Of a stretch of DNA of 64,000 nucleotides, positions 36,236 through 48,142 are shown in pieces (within the stretch, counting starts at the first letter, position 1; every line of letters begins with the position of its first letter). The stretch is taken from assembly GCA_947247005.1 (NCBI GenBank), contig OX365948.1, positions 57,043,401 through 57,107,400 on the forward strand, given 5' to 3'. The notes under the pieces were generated by a model, which made no database searches, was not told the origin of the DNA, and saw nothing but the letters and a program-made list of their open reading frames with translations. Origin of the DNA: Spisula solida (taxonomy: Eukaryota; Mollusca; Bivalvia; Venerida; Mactridae). A program made the translations under genes and the position numbers.

Positions 36236-38018
36236 TTTCGGCGTGTTTATGTCGTTATGCGAACGACTGTCCTTCACTCGAGTTGAAGGTGAAGTTAAAG
36301 AAGGCAAAAACCCGCAAAATCCCACACTATCTCCAGGTTTGTGTAAGAAGATACGAGAATTTAACCTCGGCACTTTGATAACAATTGATAAAACTAAATT
36401 AAGAAAATAAAGCTGACTGGGCTAAACACATAGTGTACAAATGTACTGTTAACAAGTTAACATGTAAATCCAGTGTAATTTAAAAGTGGGAATTTTAGTT
36501 AGCGGTGCAAGATACATTTATCAATGAAACTTTACAATCATATTATTACACTGTCCGCATTAAAAATGAACTACCGGGTACTTCTAGGTTCACTTAGTGA
36601 TTCTAAATTACATGATCACAGTTCATTGTGTGTGTTTGAAAATAAATCGTTTTTATAAGCGGATTTAGCTCAGTGGTAACGCACTGGGCTGTCAATCCAG
36701 AGGTCGTGGGTTCAATCCCTGGCATCGGAACTTGGCATTTCTGAGATATTTATAATATTTCCCGCTACATCTGGCCGTGTGGTCTGCAAAGTATCTGGGA
36801 GTGCCAGGAAGCTGTGTATCGGTACTATACACCGGACACATTAAAGAACCAGGCTGTATATTCGAGCATGCCTGTATCAAATGCCTCTCTCTCCCTTCAG
36901 GGGCTTTCTCTCAGTCTGTCTCTCTGGTCAGATCATGCTGTATCTGCACTGGTAGAGGATGCTCCTGTGCCCTTGTGGCTGCAAAATGGGTAAAGTGCCT
37001 TTGAACGTGCGGTCGCATGAAAAGGGCGCTATATAAATCTGGTATATTTATTTATTTAGAAGGTGTATACATCCTTGTGTTTCGCCCGTGTGTAGGTTTT
37101 CCCCATGAAAAGTCCGTGTATCATGTTACATATGTATACAGTACATGTTACTTTAGGCAGCCTGGGCGTAGCACATAATTTGAATCAGGGTTGTCGCGTA
37201 GGGACGGACTGAGTAGGCGTGATTTCCCTTATTAATCTTATGTTAAGATACATGTCTAGCTGATCGAATTTTACAAAACCTACATGTGTTTATTCACGGA
37301 TATACATGTATTCTTTGGTTTATTACATGAACGTCGTTGCTATGGTAACAAATTTATAAAAAAGTACCCAAATTAATCGCGTTAAAAAGTGGTTAGTGGG
37401 TTAAGATTTATCTACAAACAAGCATTCACGATTTTGATGTCACGAAGTAGAAATTTAATCAATGTGCATGGAATAGTTAACATACATTTTGTCGATTCTT
37501 ATTCTCAGTAAAATGCTGCTATTTTTTAAAAAAAATACGTCAAGAATTTATCAAAAACAGGTCCTATGGAAAACGTGGTTGGTTGGTTCGGAAAGGTCCG
37601 ACTCTCTGTATATTGGTGTAACAGGTCGTCATTCGATATATTTTGCTCAAAATTTCAGTAATGAGAGTCTTAAGTTGTCTTTATATCGCTTAAAATTCAT
37701 GGTCATAATTTTACTTTTGTCAAAATTTCAGTCCTATGGATGATTTGATTGTATAGGCCTATATCAATATATTGGTCTAGATATAAATTCTTAAAAGTGT
37801 ATGACAGAGATAAAATAAGATAATGTCATCTTCATGTAATAACTTTTGAGTAAATTTTACTAAATTATATTCCTTTGGGGTTTTAGTACGTCTTTGGTAG
37901 CTTCGTAGCATCTTTTTGCTAGTAAGCAGATGCGCCAACAAGAGTGACTTCCCTTGGCGTTTTTTTTGTCCGTGCATGATTTGTTTGTGTGGTTGTCAAA
38001 GGTCAAGTATTGCCCAAA
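36236..38018. promoter_or_regulatory. Divergent spacer between xylose isomerase and TECR
   Basis: The two start codons are 1.78 kb apart and point away from each other, so both promoters must lie here or in 5' UTR introns. A full-length SINE occupies 36659-37058. No TATA box or other core element could be assigned with confidence. Confidence 0.45.
36659..37058 (+). repeat. tRNA-derived SINE, full length
   Basis: Head with pol III A box (TTAGCTCAGTGG) and B box (GGTTCAATCCC) and a tRNA-Asp-like anticodon loop (CTGTCAATC). The acceptor stem does not pair, so it is not a working tRNA. The body is shared with 16921-17318 and the tail AAAGGGCGCTATATAAATC + (ATTT)n with 10577-10710. The structure resembles mollusc tRNA-SINEs; the family name cannot be fixed without a search. 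Confidence 0.88.
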
Positions 38019-41000
38019 ATGGAGGTATGATCGCTTTTTTAAATATTTTACTATATAATTGATGAAATATAAACATCATGCACTATGCAAAACGTAGTGT
38101 CAAAGTATGAAATTGGCTTAAAATTATTATGAAGCGTAAAATTAATTTTGTGATTTTTTGGGTTAGGTTTAAAGTTCGGTTCCTGTACGTGCATGTACTA
38201 GATAATTCAGCTATTTCCAAAATAGTTACACGGATAGTTTCTTTATGCACTTGCAAATAGTCAATCATTCTCATTACCTTCATATGACATGGAAGTTGAC
38301 ACCTGTGTACTCTGATGTCATGTGCTTTGTCAAATTGGAAAACTTACCAATTATAAATTAATCAGTAAAATCACGCACGTTAATTAAATGTATATGACAC
38401 TCTATATTAACGTATGTAAAAGGTGTAAATATGCTGCCGCTTTCACAAATCGATCGGATTTACAATGTTACCGCGGTAAGCGTAAAACGCACTAGTCAAA
38501 TTCTACCCTACTTTATATAAGACCTCATAATTTTACTATCTATTATCCGATTTTAAATATTTAAAGCTTGTAATGAAGCAGAGATATGTGTCTGTCCTTT
38601 AATACAACATTCATCACGATACCCTAATTATTAAATCCACTGGGACGAGTAAGAATCCGTCGCGCGTAAAAGTTAGTTTAAAATGTCCCGTTTTTTACCA
38701 AATAAAAATGCAATCAACGGTCGAAAATCATCAAATATTAATTTAATTTTCGATCGATTTTTTTCATTAAAGCTTGTTTTAAAAGCTTATACTGTAAGGT
38801 TTTATAAAATGTAAAACCTATTTTTAAAGCATTTGCGAGTTGTTGACCGCCAACGAAATAAAACAGAATGGACGTATTCATAATAATGTGTGATGTAAAC
38901 TACGCCGACCATTGATCGTCTTTTGTGGCGATTTTTTCAAAAGCTAGCATCATGGTTCGTTAATTAATGCAACTAATACCTCACAATATGCATTTAATAG
39001 CAGGTTATATTGTAAATAATCGCCATTTTTAATGATTTTATAATTAACATTCGGCAATAAGTCCTCAAGTTCAATACAGCTACCGAAAAAAATAGTCCCG
39101 CATCATGACAAAAATCACTATTTTTGACTTCATTTTGTAAAGACAAAACCAATTGAAACCAGAAAAAAGTACAACCAATACCTCAAAAAGTATTTAATCT
39201 CACAATTTAAACAAGTTTCAATCAAAAATATGTTTTCAATTAGCGCATGGAAGGTGTGCAGGTGCCCGTTTCACACGCTTTTCGACGTGATTCCGCCATT
39301 TTGAAAATTTATTTGCAATAATTAGTACACAAATGCACGAAGTTTAATCAAATCGTTGGCGGTCGGCAACTCGCAAATGCTCTAGAAATAGGTTTTACAT
39401 TTTATAAAAGCTTAAAGTATTAGCTTTTAAAACAAGCTTTAATGAAAAAAATCGATCGAAAATTAAATTAATATTTGATGATTTTCGACCGTTGATTGAA
39501 TTTTTATTTGGTAAAAAACGGGATATTTTAAACTTACTTTTACGCGGAACTAATTTTTACTCGTCAGCGTGGTTTTAATAATTAGGGTCTCGTGATGAAT
39601 GTTGTATTAAAAGACAGACATATATCTCTGCTTCATTACAAGCTTTAAATATTTAAAATCGGATGATAGATAGTAAAATTATGAGGTCTTATATAAAGTA
39701 GGGTAGAATTTGACTAGTGCGTTTTACGCATACCGCGGTAACATTGTAACTTTGTTAATCTGCCGATCGATATGTGTAAGCGACACCATATTTACGTTAA
39801 TATAGAGTGTCATATACATTTAATTAACGTGCGTAGTAAAATCAAAGCAGAACCTTGGGAATTGTTGAGCGCCGGATCTGGCATATTTAATTTTCTATCA
39901 TGCATGTTTTCCTACTGATTGCCCACATGCAAGAATGAAAGGTTTACATTACCACAGTCGTATTTGATTTTTACTGTGAGCCTTGCGATTTAATAATTCC
40001 TTCATTGGTATTGGAGCACCTATTTTCTTGTCTTTCAGTTGCTGATTGTTCACGCAAAATCAGGAAAGGAGCTGTCATCGTTCCAGGTAAGTCTGTCTCA
40101 AGGAATGAAACAATCATTTATTTAGGTATAATTATGCAGCTGTATCAGTTGTTGAATTATTCCAGACTTTAAAAGGTGGCATGGTGGTGGAGTGGATAAT
40201 ATTCTTGACTACAGAACGAAGGGTATGACATGCCCCGACTTGGAATTGAACCTGGATCACCCCAGCATTCCCCCAGCGCCTTAAATCTTAATGTGGTGCC
40301 TTTAAATCACTATTTGTTTTATATTTTTGGTCTGTATTATGTTATTTCAGTAATTATTGATCGTAGATATATAAAAACGGATGAAATCAGTATCTTAGCA
40401 TTAAAATTATAGATAACCATGTAGTTTATCTTCTAAAACATATTAAGATATTCTTAAGGATAGTCTTTAAGCGCGAGCCCAACCATTGCCCCAGTGCCTT
40501 AAACATTCCTGTAGAAGGGCTGGAGCTTTTGGTTGAAAGCTGTGACAGAAGGTATGTTCATTCTTCAATTATTTCAGGTGACTGCTTCTACTACAATCGG
40601 TGATTTGAAGAAACAGTATGAAAGAAGAAGTAAGATTAACTGACATTTCATGGGTAGCTATGTGGCCAAGTGGATAACGCTCTTGATTGCCATTCTTGAG
40701 GTCTCTGGTTCGAATCTCGAATGAGAAATTGGAAAATTTAGAAACACCAGAAAGTGTTTCCGTGTTTCCCGACCAACTTGTGATGAACTGATTGGTAACC
40801 CAGAGATTGTCTTGCATGTTTCGTAGCTTTATACTGAGCATGTTAAAGAACTAAGGAGTTTATTTGAAAGTGTTGGGGTTACTGGTAGCGCACACGGATT
40901 CCTTGTATCATACAATAGTCACTCCCCACAGAATTATTGATCATTGGTAGATCAAGGAATAATCCTGCACGTATGACTATCTCGGTCAATCATAAACATC

Positions 41001-44000
41001 CGAATACTGACATTAACTATTTTAAATTATTTTGACTGTTTAAATCTTTTTGTAAAACGACACTTTCTCTTGGCATCATGTGCCATGGTGTCTCTTGCAA
41101 TGTTACTAAATGTATGATGAAAATGTTTATGTTAATCCGGCTTAATTGAACCCGCAGTATTGAACTGTATTGTTTACTGATGTTTGAAGTAAACAGGATA
41201 ATTCAATAGACAATAATATGTCTAAATGAAATTGTGTGTATTTATTTTGGTTGTATTTATTTTATAGATGCAAAGTATTATCCAGACAGACAAGCATACA
41301 GAACTGATCCAAGTAAGTAGAGTACAATCTCTTCAGAGCAGCTCTCCACAAAACAACAACCTCGAGAGAAAACCTCTGTACAACAACCAAATTTAGTGTT
41401 TTCCTCAGGGTGTACTGTATCGTAATGTGGAATGAAAGGTGTTTTGTATGGTTACATGGTTTTATTTTAGCTGAGAAATTGATCTTGCAATTGGTAGTCT
41501 GTGGTGAAAGAGCATTCTCTGAGTGTGAGAGTTCTCGGGCTCACTTCTACTAAGTGTAGGTGGCAGAGGGGAATGGCCATTCAAAAATTAAATTATTGAA
41601 GCCTTAGTTATAAATCTTGTGAACCTACTGTGTTTGAGTATATGTGCATGTGAAATCTTTATATTGGCATATCAATCCTGTTCAACAATTTCTTGCTTAT
41701 TTTCAGGAGGTAAAAGTCTGAAAGATGATGAGACAATATTTAATCTCAGCTTCACCAAAAAGGGTACACTATACTTTAAGGACCTGGGACCACAAGTTGG
41801 TTGGACCACTGTAAGTGTATAACTATGCTTAGAATTATCACATCCCTTCAGAGTATAAATTTTTGCCAGACCCTAAAATCACAATGAGAGCCTGTGCCCT
41901 ACAGTGTATCATATTGGTTTTGAAAGCTATGAGTCCACTCCAACTGAACTTAAAAAGTCAATTAGTCCCATAATGTAAAAATGAAGTATTGTTATTTTAA
42001 AATTGAATGAGTCCCAAGTCAATTTTGTGAGTCAAGGACTGGGCTCTCATCAAAATGAAATGCTGTCCCTACAATACAATTAGGGGCTGGGTGAGCTAAT
42101 CATCTAAAGGCTTATATGTATCACTGGGCTTGCTAGTTCCCTAGTTTCAGATTTCAACATTAATTACAAGAAAATTGTGCTAGGTCTGATTTTACGCTTC
42201 AAAACCATCAACGATAATAATTTTCAAACTTGAACACTTTTTGTATTTAATCAAAAGTCATGAAATCTCATGAAAGTTCATCTGTTAGCCTGCTGAAGTT
42301 GCTTTTTGGGTTGTATAGTCTTGAACCATGTTCCAACATAATAATGGACTTTGTTTGAAAAACTTAGATTATGTAGGGTTTTATGTTTAAATTATTATGT
42401 CTCCCACAACTAGTGGGGGGGGGGGCTGGGAGACATATTATTTTGTGCTGGATGTTGGTCAGAATATCAGGTTCTGTCTGTCTGGATAGATTAATGTCAA
42501 AAAGTTTATCCTTGCTAGTTCTCCTTAACCACTTGTTTGATTTCAATGAAACTTCACATGAATAGTTTGTACTAAACCTAGTTATGCATAATATTGTCAG
42601 GGAGTTTAGGTTGTGTAGTTTTTCCCGAGTTATGGCCTTTTTTGGAGACTTATGTTTTTGTGCCACAAACCCTTCTACTTATTCCCCTTATAATGAGGTT
42701 TTATTTTCACCTTATTCACTGCTTGTTTCAGGTGTTTCTCACAGAATATGCTGGACCTCTTGTAATATATTTGATATTTTATGCTAGACCTGCTTTAATC
42801 TATGGAAGTCTGGCTGACACACCAAAGACAAGCGTCACCAAGTAAGTAATTTTTAATAAAATATATAGGGGATTTATTACGAGTTGTCAATTGGTATAAA
42901 CTTTCATTAGAATTTAATGAGTTCTGGAGATTTTATTCAGCAAGCCTTTGAGAAGCATAATTATATTTCATGAAGGAGTTTAATAAAAGTAAATGAAGTT
43001 TTGAGTGTTAGAAAATTTTTATCACATGAGAAAAGTAACATGAAAAATGCCCCTTTTGGTTGAAAACGGTTTCCGTAATATGAAACTAAGCCATAAAACG
43101 ATGTCAGTTGAGATGATTTACAATGATATAAATAATCGCTTTTTCTGTGAGTAACGAAATTGGACAACCAGTTTTCATTATGGTCCAATATTTAATACTG
43201 ATGAAGTGACATCTTTTGAGGGATATGTAAAACAATATGTTCATTATACTATCCTGGATGCGAGGAAGTCATGTGATTAATACATGTACTTATTGGATAT
43301 TGTTTTTGGGGGGCGTTTAAACCTCTTATTACTACCATTGCCCATTTCTTAATACAAAACTAACCGCCTTTAGGCTGCTATGTGAATCCGCATTCAAGTA
43401 GTTCCAGAAACTGTCAACATTCCCAATACTGCTACCTATGTTTCTCCAAATTTTTTAACTAATTTAAGCCAATCAGCAACATTTGTTTATTCTAAGATAA
43501 AAAATTATTGTGAAACTGTTCGTTAAATCGATATTTTTAGCAAAAAAATCACTACACCAACTGATACCGAACTTGTTCCATAGTACGAAAATGACGTGTT
43601 CATCAAATGTCCCGGTTGTAGAGCTATTTTTAGAAACTTCAGACTACGGTCAAGTGATGGTTTTATCAATGAATCGTATACGGTCTGCAAAGTACTGTTA
43701 TGCAATCATATGGTGTCGCTGTACTAGCTTAGCAGCCTTCTATAGACTGTCTCCCGCTGTGAGGGAAGTGATTACAAGACGGTACTGTAGAATCTGATAA
43801 ATAGGCGCGTAGTATTATTTTAAAGCCACTTTTGATATACGCATTCAATACACATATTATATATAAATTAATATGCACCTTTTAACAATTATTCAGATAC
43901 CCAACATGCCTATATAGTCACTATGCCTATTTTGACATTCAAGACAAGATCGACAGTAAGAAAACGATCATTAATCGTGTGAAGTCAGTTTAAGCTTTAG

Positions 44001-46915
44001 TAGCAGCAAGCAGATCGCCTCCCATTAGTACTCTCAGTGCTTTGATTATATTTCAGTATTGCCGCAGCATGTTGGTGTTTCCATTATGCCAAACGTTTGT
44101 TGGAGACGGTGTTTGTACACAGATTCTCTCACGCTACTATGCCTATCATGAACATATTTAGGGTATGTCGAGTACTATATAGACAATAGCCGAAAAATAT
44201 ATAATAAATTGATCGCTATTTTTCAAAACTTATTTATCAATGACTTATATCCTTCCAGTCTGCAAGATAACCACTTGTCTGGTTGTCTGGGGCAAGTAAT
44301 TATGCCGCCAATCTTTGATGAGGGGGTAAATTGCTTTGCACATGTCTGTCTGTCGGTCGGTCTGTCTGTCTGTCGGTCGTATAAAATGGTTTCCGTTCAA
44401 TAACTCCAGTACGCTTTGACCTAGGATCTTCAAACTTTACATGGAGGTTGTTCATCAATAGTAGATGACCCCTAGTGATTTTGGGGTCAGTAGATTCAAG
44501 GTCACTGTGACCTTTATCATTTCTGACTATTGGGCTTCCATGGGGGCATGCATGTTTTACAAACATCTCTTGTTATTGATTATGACAAATAACATCTGCA
44601 GGAAATACGTATAGAGTATAGAGGAAAACTGTTCTTTTTTGCTGATTCGGGCAAGTTGTTAAAAATCCTACCTTCAGACTGTCCTTCCTCTCTAAAATGT
44701 TTTAAGGACTTCATTCGATTATTCCCCTAGTGTGAATTTCAGCCTTCAAAAATACTAGAAAGAAATAAACAAATCACTTGATATATTTCTGCAAACTAAA
44801 TGTCTGAAATTCAGCAGTCACTTACGTTTTTACCAGTGAAATTATTCTTTTATACAATTATCACTACAGTATAACCTCTGTAGAGCAACACCCTTTGGAA
44901 ACATTAAGTTTTGTTCCCGTACTGAGACTGAGGCTCTGGAAAGGTAAAATTTATTGTAAAATTAATGGTTACTTCTGGAACAAAATTAATATGTTACTTA
45001 AGAGTGGTGGTTGCTGTCTTGAGAAGTTGCTCTGTATAATATACTATCTATTTCAGAATTCCAGTTACTATTGGGGCTTTGCTGCTCTGGTTGCATACTT
45101 TGTAAATCATCCGTTATACACTACACCATCATACGGAGATCTACAAGTCTACGCTGGTCTCGGTTTGTTCGCAGTAAGTATCCAGTCATACCATGTGAAT
45201 ACCGAGAGCTTTTATCTAACCCTGTGGATAGGGCATTAGACCTTTATTTGGGGAAAATACGATCAGTTCAATCAAGTATGAACTGTATGTCCCCTTTACC
45301 ATTTTGGTATTGATATACACTATGACGAATTTCTAATTGGCAACGTTATAAAAATATATATGTATCTACACTACGACAAATTTCTAATTGGCAACCCTAT
45401 AAAAAATATATATCTACACTTCGACAAATTTCTAATTGGCCTCCCTATGAAATATTTATAACTTGTCTAAAAATAATTTCCCTAAAGTATGATAAAGTAG
45501 GTGACCAATTTGAAATGAGGCAAAGTGTTCAGTATTGAGTTACAAGATGGTGTTTGATATTTTATTTACAATCTGTGAATGTTAAGCTAGTTTAATTTTG
45601 CAAATTCACCAGTTTCAAAACATGTTTTGAGAAAATAATGTTTTTTCATGTTCTTATACTGCACACAATATTTGATTGAATTTTCAATTTCAGTTTTCAG
45701 AGTTGGGCAATCTGTCTATCCATCTAGCATTTAAGAACATGCGTCCTGCAGGTAAATAGTGATACTCTCACTTCTAAATTGTCTAAGTTTGTAGAATAAT
45801 TTTCTAAGATTTTTTGTTTTTACCCAAACTCATTATGGATAATTCTCTATGTTTTCACTATGGAAATAGTTGCAAATATCTTAGATGAAAATATGAGATT
45901 ATTTTTATTTCTAAGTAATTTTTTTTCAATTAAGTACAATTATTTTAAAAAATCTAAGACACTGTGAGGACAGACTATGTACTTAATACATGTTTATCTA
46001 ATAAAGATATAACCAAACTGAAACACAAAGTATACTATAATCTATTCGTCAACACCATTTTGCTTAGATGGCTTCTTCAGATTAATGAAATAAATACAAA
46101 ACTTTGTTTCCAAATTTTCTACAAATACAAAAAAATGTTTTTACATGATTTCTGATTGTGTTCATTGTAGGATCTAAAGTAAGAAAGATACCATACCCAT
46201 GTGGAAATCCATTCACTCAACTCTTCAGTTTTGTATCGTGTCCAAACTACACATATGAGGTATTGGCTTGGGTTGGATTCTCCGTCATGACACAATGTCT
46301 ACCAGGTATGTACCAGTACTTAGGCAGGAACGAAAAATTGGTTGGTAGACCAAATGGTGTCTGGTCTATAACTAAACGCTTGACCCTAGGATCCTCAAAT
46401 ATAACATAGTCATCAACACTAGATGACCGATAAACCCGATTGATTTTTTAGGTAAGGAGGTCAAGGTCACTGTGACATTGAACATAAATGAATAGACCAA
46501 CTGATTTCCAATCAATAGCTCAAGTTAGGTTGTGCCCAGAATCTTTAAACTTGCATGTTGTTCATCAACAGTAGACAACCCATATTGATAATGAACACAA
46601 AGGTCAAGGTCGCTGTGACCTTTAACATGAATAAGTAGACCAAATTCTTTCTGATCACCAGCATTAGTTGATCCCTTCAGATTGTTAGGTCAGTAGGTCA
46701 AGGTCGTCATGACCTTAAACCTTTCTTACTAGTGGGCTGCCATGGCGGTATTCATGTTTTTTAAACATCTCTTGTTTTTCTTTTCAGCTGCCATATTTAC
46801 TGTTTGTGGGTTTTATCAGATGACCATATGGGCCATCGGAAAACATAAGAACTACAAGAAAGAATTCTCCAACTATCCAAGGGGAAGAAAAAGCATCGTA
46901 CCATTCCTTATTTAA
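38019..46915 (+). CDS. TECR: Very-long-chain enoyl-CoA reductase, complete
   Basis: Last step of the ER fatty-acid elongation cycle: NADPH-dependent reduction of trans-2-enoyl-CoA. Exons: 38019-38024, 40039-40086, 40578-40629, 41268-41312, 41707-41810, 42732-42841, 44057-44162, 45057-45173, 45694-45751, 46171-46305, 46788-46915; 909 nt, 302 aa (human 308). Residues 1-75 form the ubiquitin-like N-terminal domain ([50 protein letters not shown]). Then come membrane segments, the [20 protein letters not shown] motif and the steroid-5-alpha-reductase-type C-terminal domain ([39 protein letters not shown]). The first exon codes only Met-Glu; it is inferred from ATGGAG|GTATG in the correct phase, as the human first coding exon is also very short. 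All other exons are certain. Intron 1 carries a foldback element. Confidence 0.95.
38373..39834. mobile_element. Foldback transposon with long TIRs and 9-bp target duplication
   Basis: 1462 bp, in TECR intron 1. Inverted arms of roughly 500 bp (outer end ACGCACGTTAATTAAATG; inner part near TTTTATAAAATG / CATTTTATAAAA) flank a unique centre. The direct repeat AGTAAAATC (38364-38372 and 39835-39843) is a perfect 9-bp target duplication. Arms are about 90% identical by eye and there is no coding capacity. Long TIRs with a 9-bp duplication fit a non-autonomous Mutator-like (MULE) element. Confidence 0.88.
40655..40745 (+). repeat. tRNA-like SINE head remnant
   Basis: TGGCCAAGTGGATAACGC (A-box-like) and GGTTCGAATCTC (B-box-like) at tRNA spacing, but no closed acceptor stem. 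A weaker relative lies at about 40185-40260. In TECR intron 3. Confidence 0.5.
42390..42680. repeat. Dispersed repeat with G-tract
   Basis: ATTATGTCTCCCACAACTAG, a G run at 42415-42425 and GGGAGACATATTATTTTGTG form a short hairpin, followed by a block (GTTCTCCTTAACCA, TTTCAATGAAACTTCACATG) related in reverse to blocks at about 2480-2680, 5840-5970, 52830-53010 and 57300-57490. Confidence 0.5.
43141..43186. repeat. 46-bp dispersed conserved block (copy 3)
   Basis: TTTTCTGTGAGTAACGAAAT and TTTTCATTATGGTCCA; diverged copy of 7351-7396 and 11471-11518, here in a different gene (TECR intron 6). Confidence 0.5.
44288..44576 (+). repeat. Dispersed repeat with AGGTCANNNTGACCT palindrome (copy B)
   Basis: Contains a (GTCT/GTCG)n stretch, TTCAATAACTCCAGT, GATGACCCC, the perfect palindrome AGGTCACTGTGACCT (44499-44513), CCATGGGGGCATGCATG and the AAACATCTCTTGTT end. 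In TECR intron 7. Confidence 0.7.
45311..45470. repeat. Three tandem ~55-bp units in TECR intron 8
   Basis: Each unit has TACACT(A/T)CGACAAATTTCTAATTGGC (first copy ACTATGACGAATTTC) followed by an AT-rich ATATATAT spacer. Confidence 0.75.
46322..46776 (+). repeat. Dispersed repeat with AGGTCANNNTGACCT palindromes (copy C)
   Basis: Longer member of the family at 44288-44576, with its palindromic block repeated three times (46464-46478, 46607-46621, 46701-46715) before GGGCTGCCATGGCGG and AAACATCTCTTGTT. It ends 12 bp before the exon 11 acceptor of TECR. Confidence 0.7.
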
Positions 46916-48142
46916 ATCTTTATGTAGCACATTCAAGTTTTATCAGAAGCAGTATTTGAACCACCTATGTTACACTACTTGTCAGAACATAATTTGACTT
47001 CAGTGCAAATTAATTATTCTTGAATTTTTATGTCTTTAATCATGTCAATTACTACAATAGGGTTTCCTTTATTTACGGTGTATATGCTAATTTCTATTCT
47101 AACATAGCATGTGAGATTTGCCTTCTTTGCGTATAGTGAGCTTACCATTTTTTATTACCGCGATAAAACATAGCTGATTGATGACGTCACGTACGGTGAT
47201 GGTAACGTTCCTAGGAAAGAAAGTAGTTTGACGTCAACCTGTCTTGTTGTGCTATAAATGGCAGAGCATTGGCGATGTTAGAATAGAAATAATAAATAGG
47301 AAGCTGAGCTTTGTTGTGTTATAAAATATAGGAGCTCTTTTGAATGCTTACATTAAATCACTCGTGCTACGCACTCTTGATTTAATTACTATGCATCCAA
47401 ACACGTGCCTATATTTTATTACGCAACAAAGCACAGCTACGTATTCATTATTTCTTAAGTAAAATTATGCGTACATTATCAAGAAGATTCATGTGTTCAC
47501 GTTGTTGATTAGATTTCATTATAATGTGATAATTGGATTCATTGGATATGATGCTGGACATTTGTGTTGCTTTTAATATGCTAACTTTAATGTGCAATGA
47601 ATGCATGTATGTTTAGTGGTTTTATATAAATTTTAGAATACACTGTGAATAAATTGCTGTAAAATCAAAATTTCATGTTGCAAAATTTTGCAAATTTGTT
47701 ATTTTAAAGCAGTTTGTGAGGTTTTATGTTCGTGATTTTCAAATGTTAGACAGATCTTAATCTTGTGTCCTACGACCGCTGTTTAAGTTTATGAGCATGA
47801 ATCTTCATGATCTTAATGAATTTGTGAATATAGCGAGAATGAATCCCTTGTGAGAATTTCAGATTTAACAGTACTAAATTAACATGTATCATGGTATGTA
47901 TATTAATGTGTTGTTGTTGATTAATCACCATCGCGAACCAAATTAGCGTTGAATTTGCTTTTGTAATAGAAAAACTTGACTTATAAGTATGAAACCTTTT
48001 TATATCATTACAATGTAGGTGTTTTTACTTTCCTACAGTATTTTTGTTATGCACTGTTTGTTGTACACTTCATTTCCTTGATACAATACTCTGTAGTCTG
48101 TCAAATACAATGCATTTTACAGATGCCAATTTTACCAATAAA
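46916..48142 (+). other. TECR 3' UTR (inferred) containing a hairpin MITE
   Basis: From the stop codon to AATAAA at 48137-48142. Contains nested inverted repeats: ATTTCTATTCTAACAT / ATGTTAGAATAGAAAT (47092-47107 and 47275-47290), and TTGTTGTGTTATAAAATATAGG mirrored near 47408-47430 around ATTAAATCACTCGTGC / GCACTCTTGATTTAAT. The UTR extent is inferred from the signal only. Confidence 0.45.
48137..48142 (+). terminator. TECR: Candidate polyadenylation signal of TECR
   Basis: AATAAA about 1.2 kb after the stop, in a T-rich context; the first canonical signal with a good downstream setting. No transcript evidence. Confidence 0.4.

Noticed and set aside
36236..36373. Longer N-terminus for xylose isomerase (PRLNSRIFLHK..)
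   Set aside because: The frame is open but begins with GTG, not ATG; the first ATG is at 36235 and gives a normal class II length.
36659..36730. tRNA-Asp gene
   Set aside because: A and B boxes and anticodon loop are present, but the acceptor stem does not pair and the sequence continues into a SINE body shared with 16921-17318; it is a SINE head.
43510..43797. 95-codon plus-strand frame in TECR intron 6
   Set aside because: No recognisable domain or splice context; TECR exons flanking it join in phase without it.
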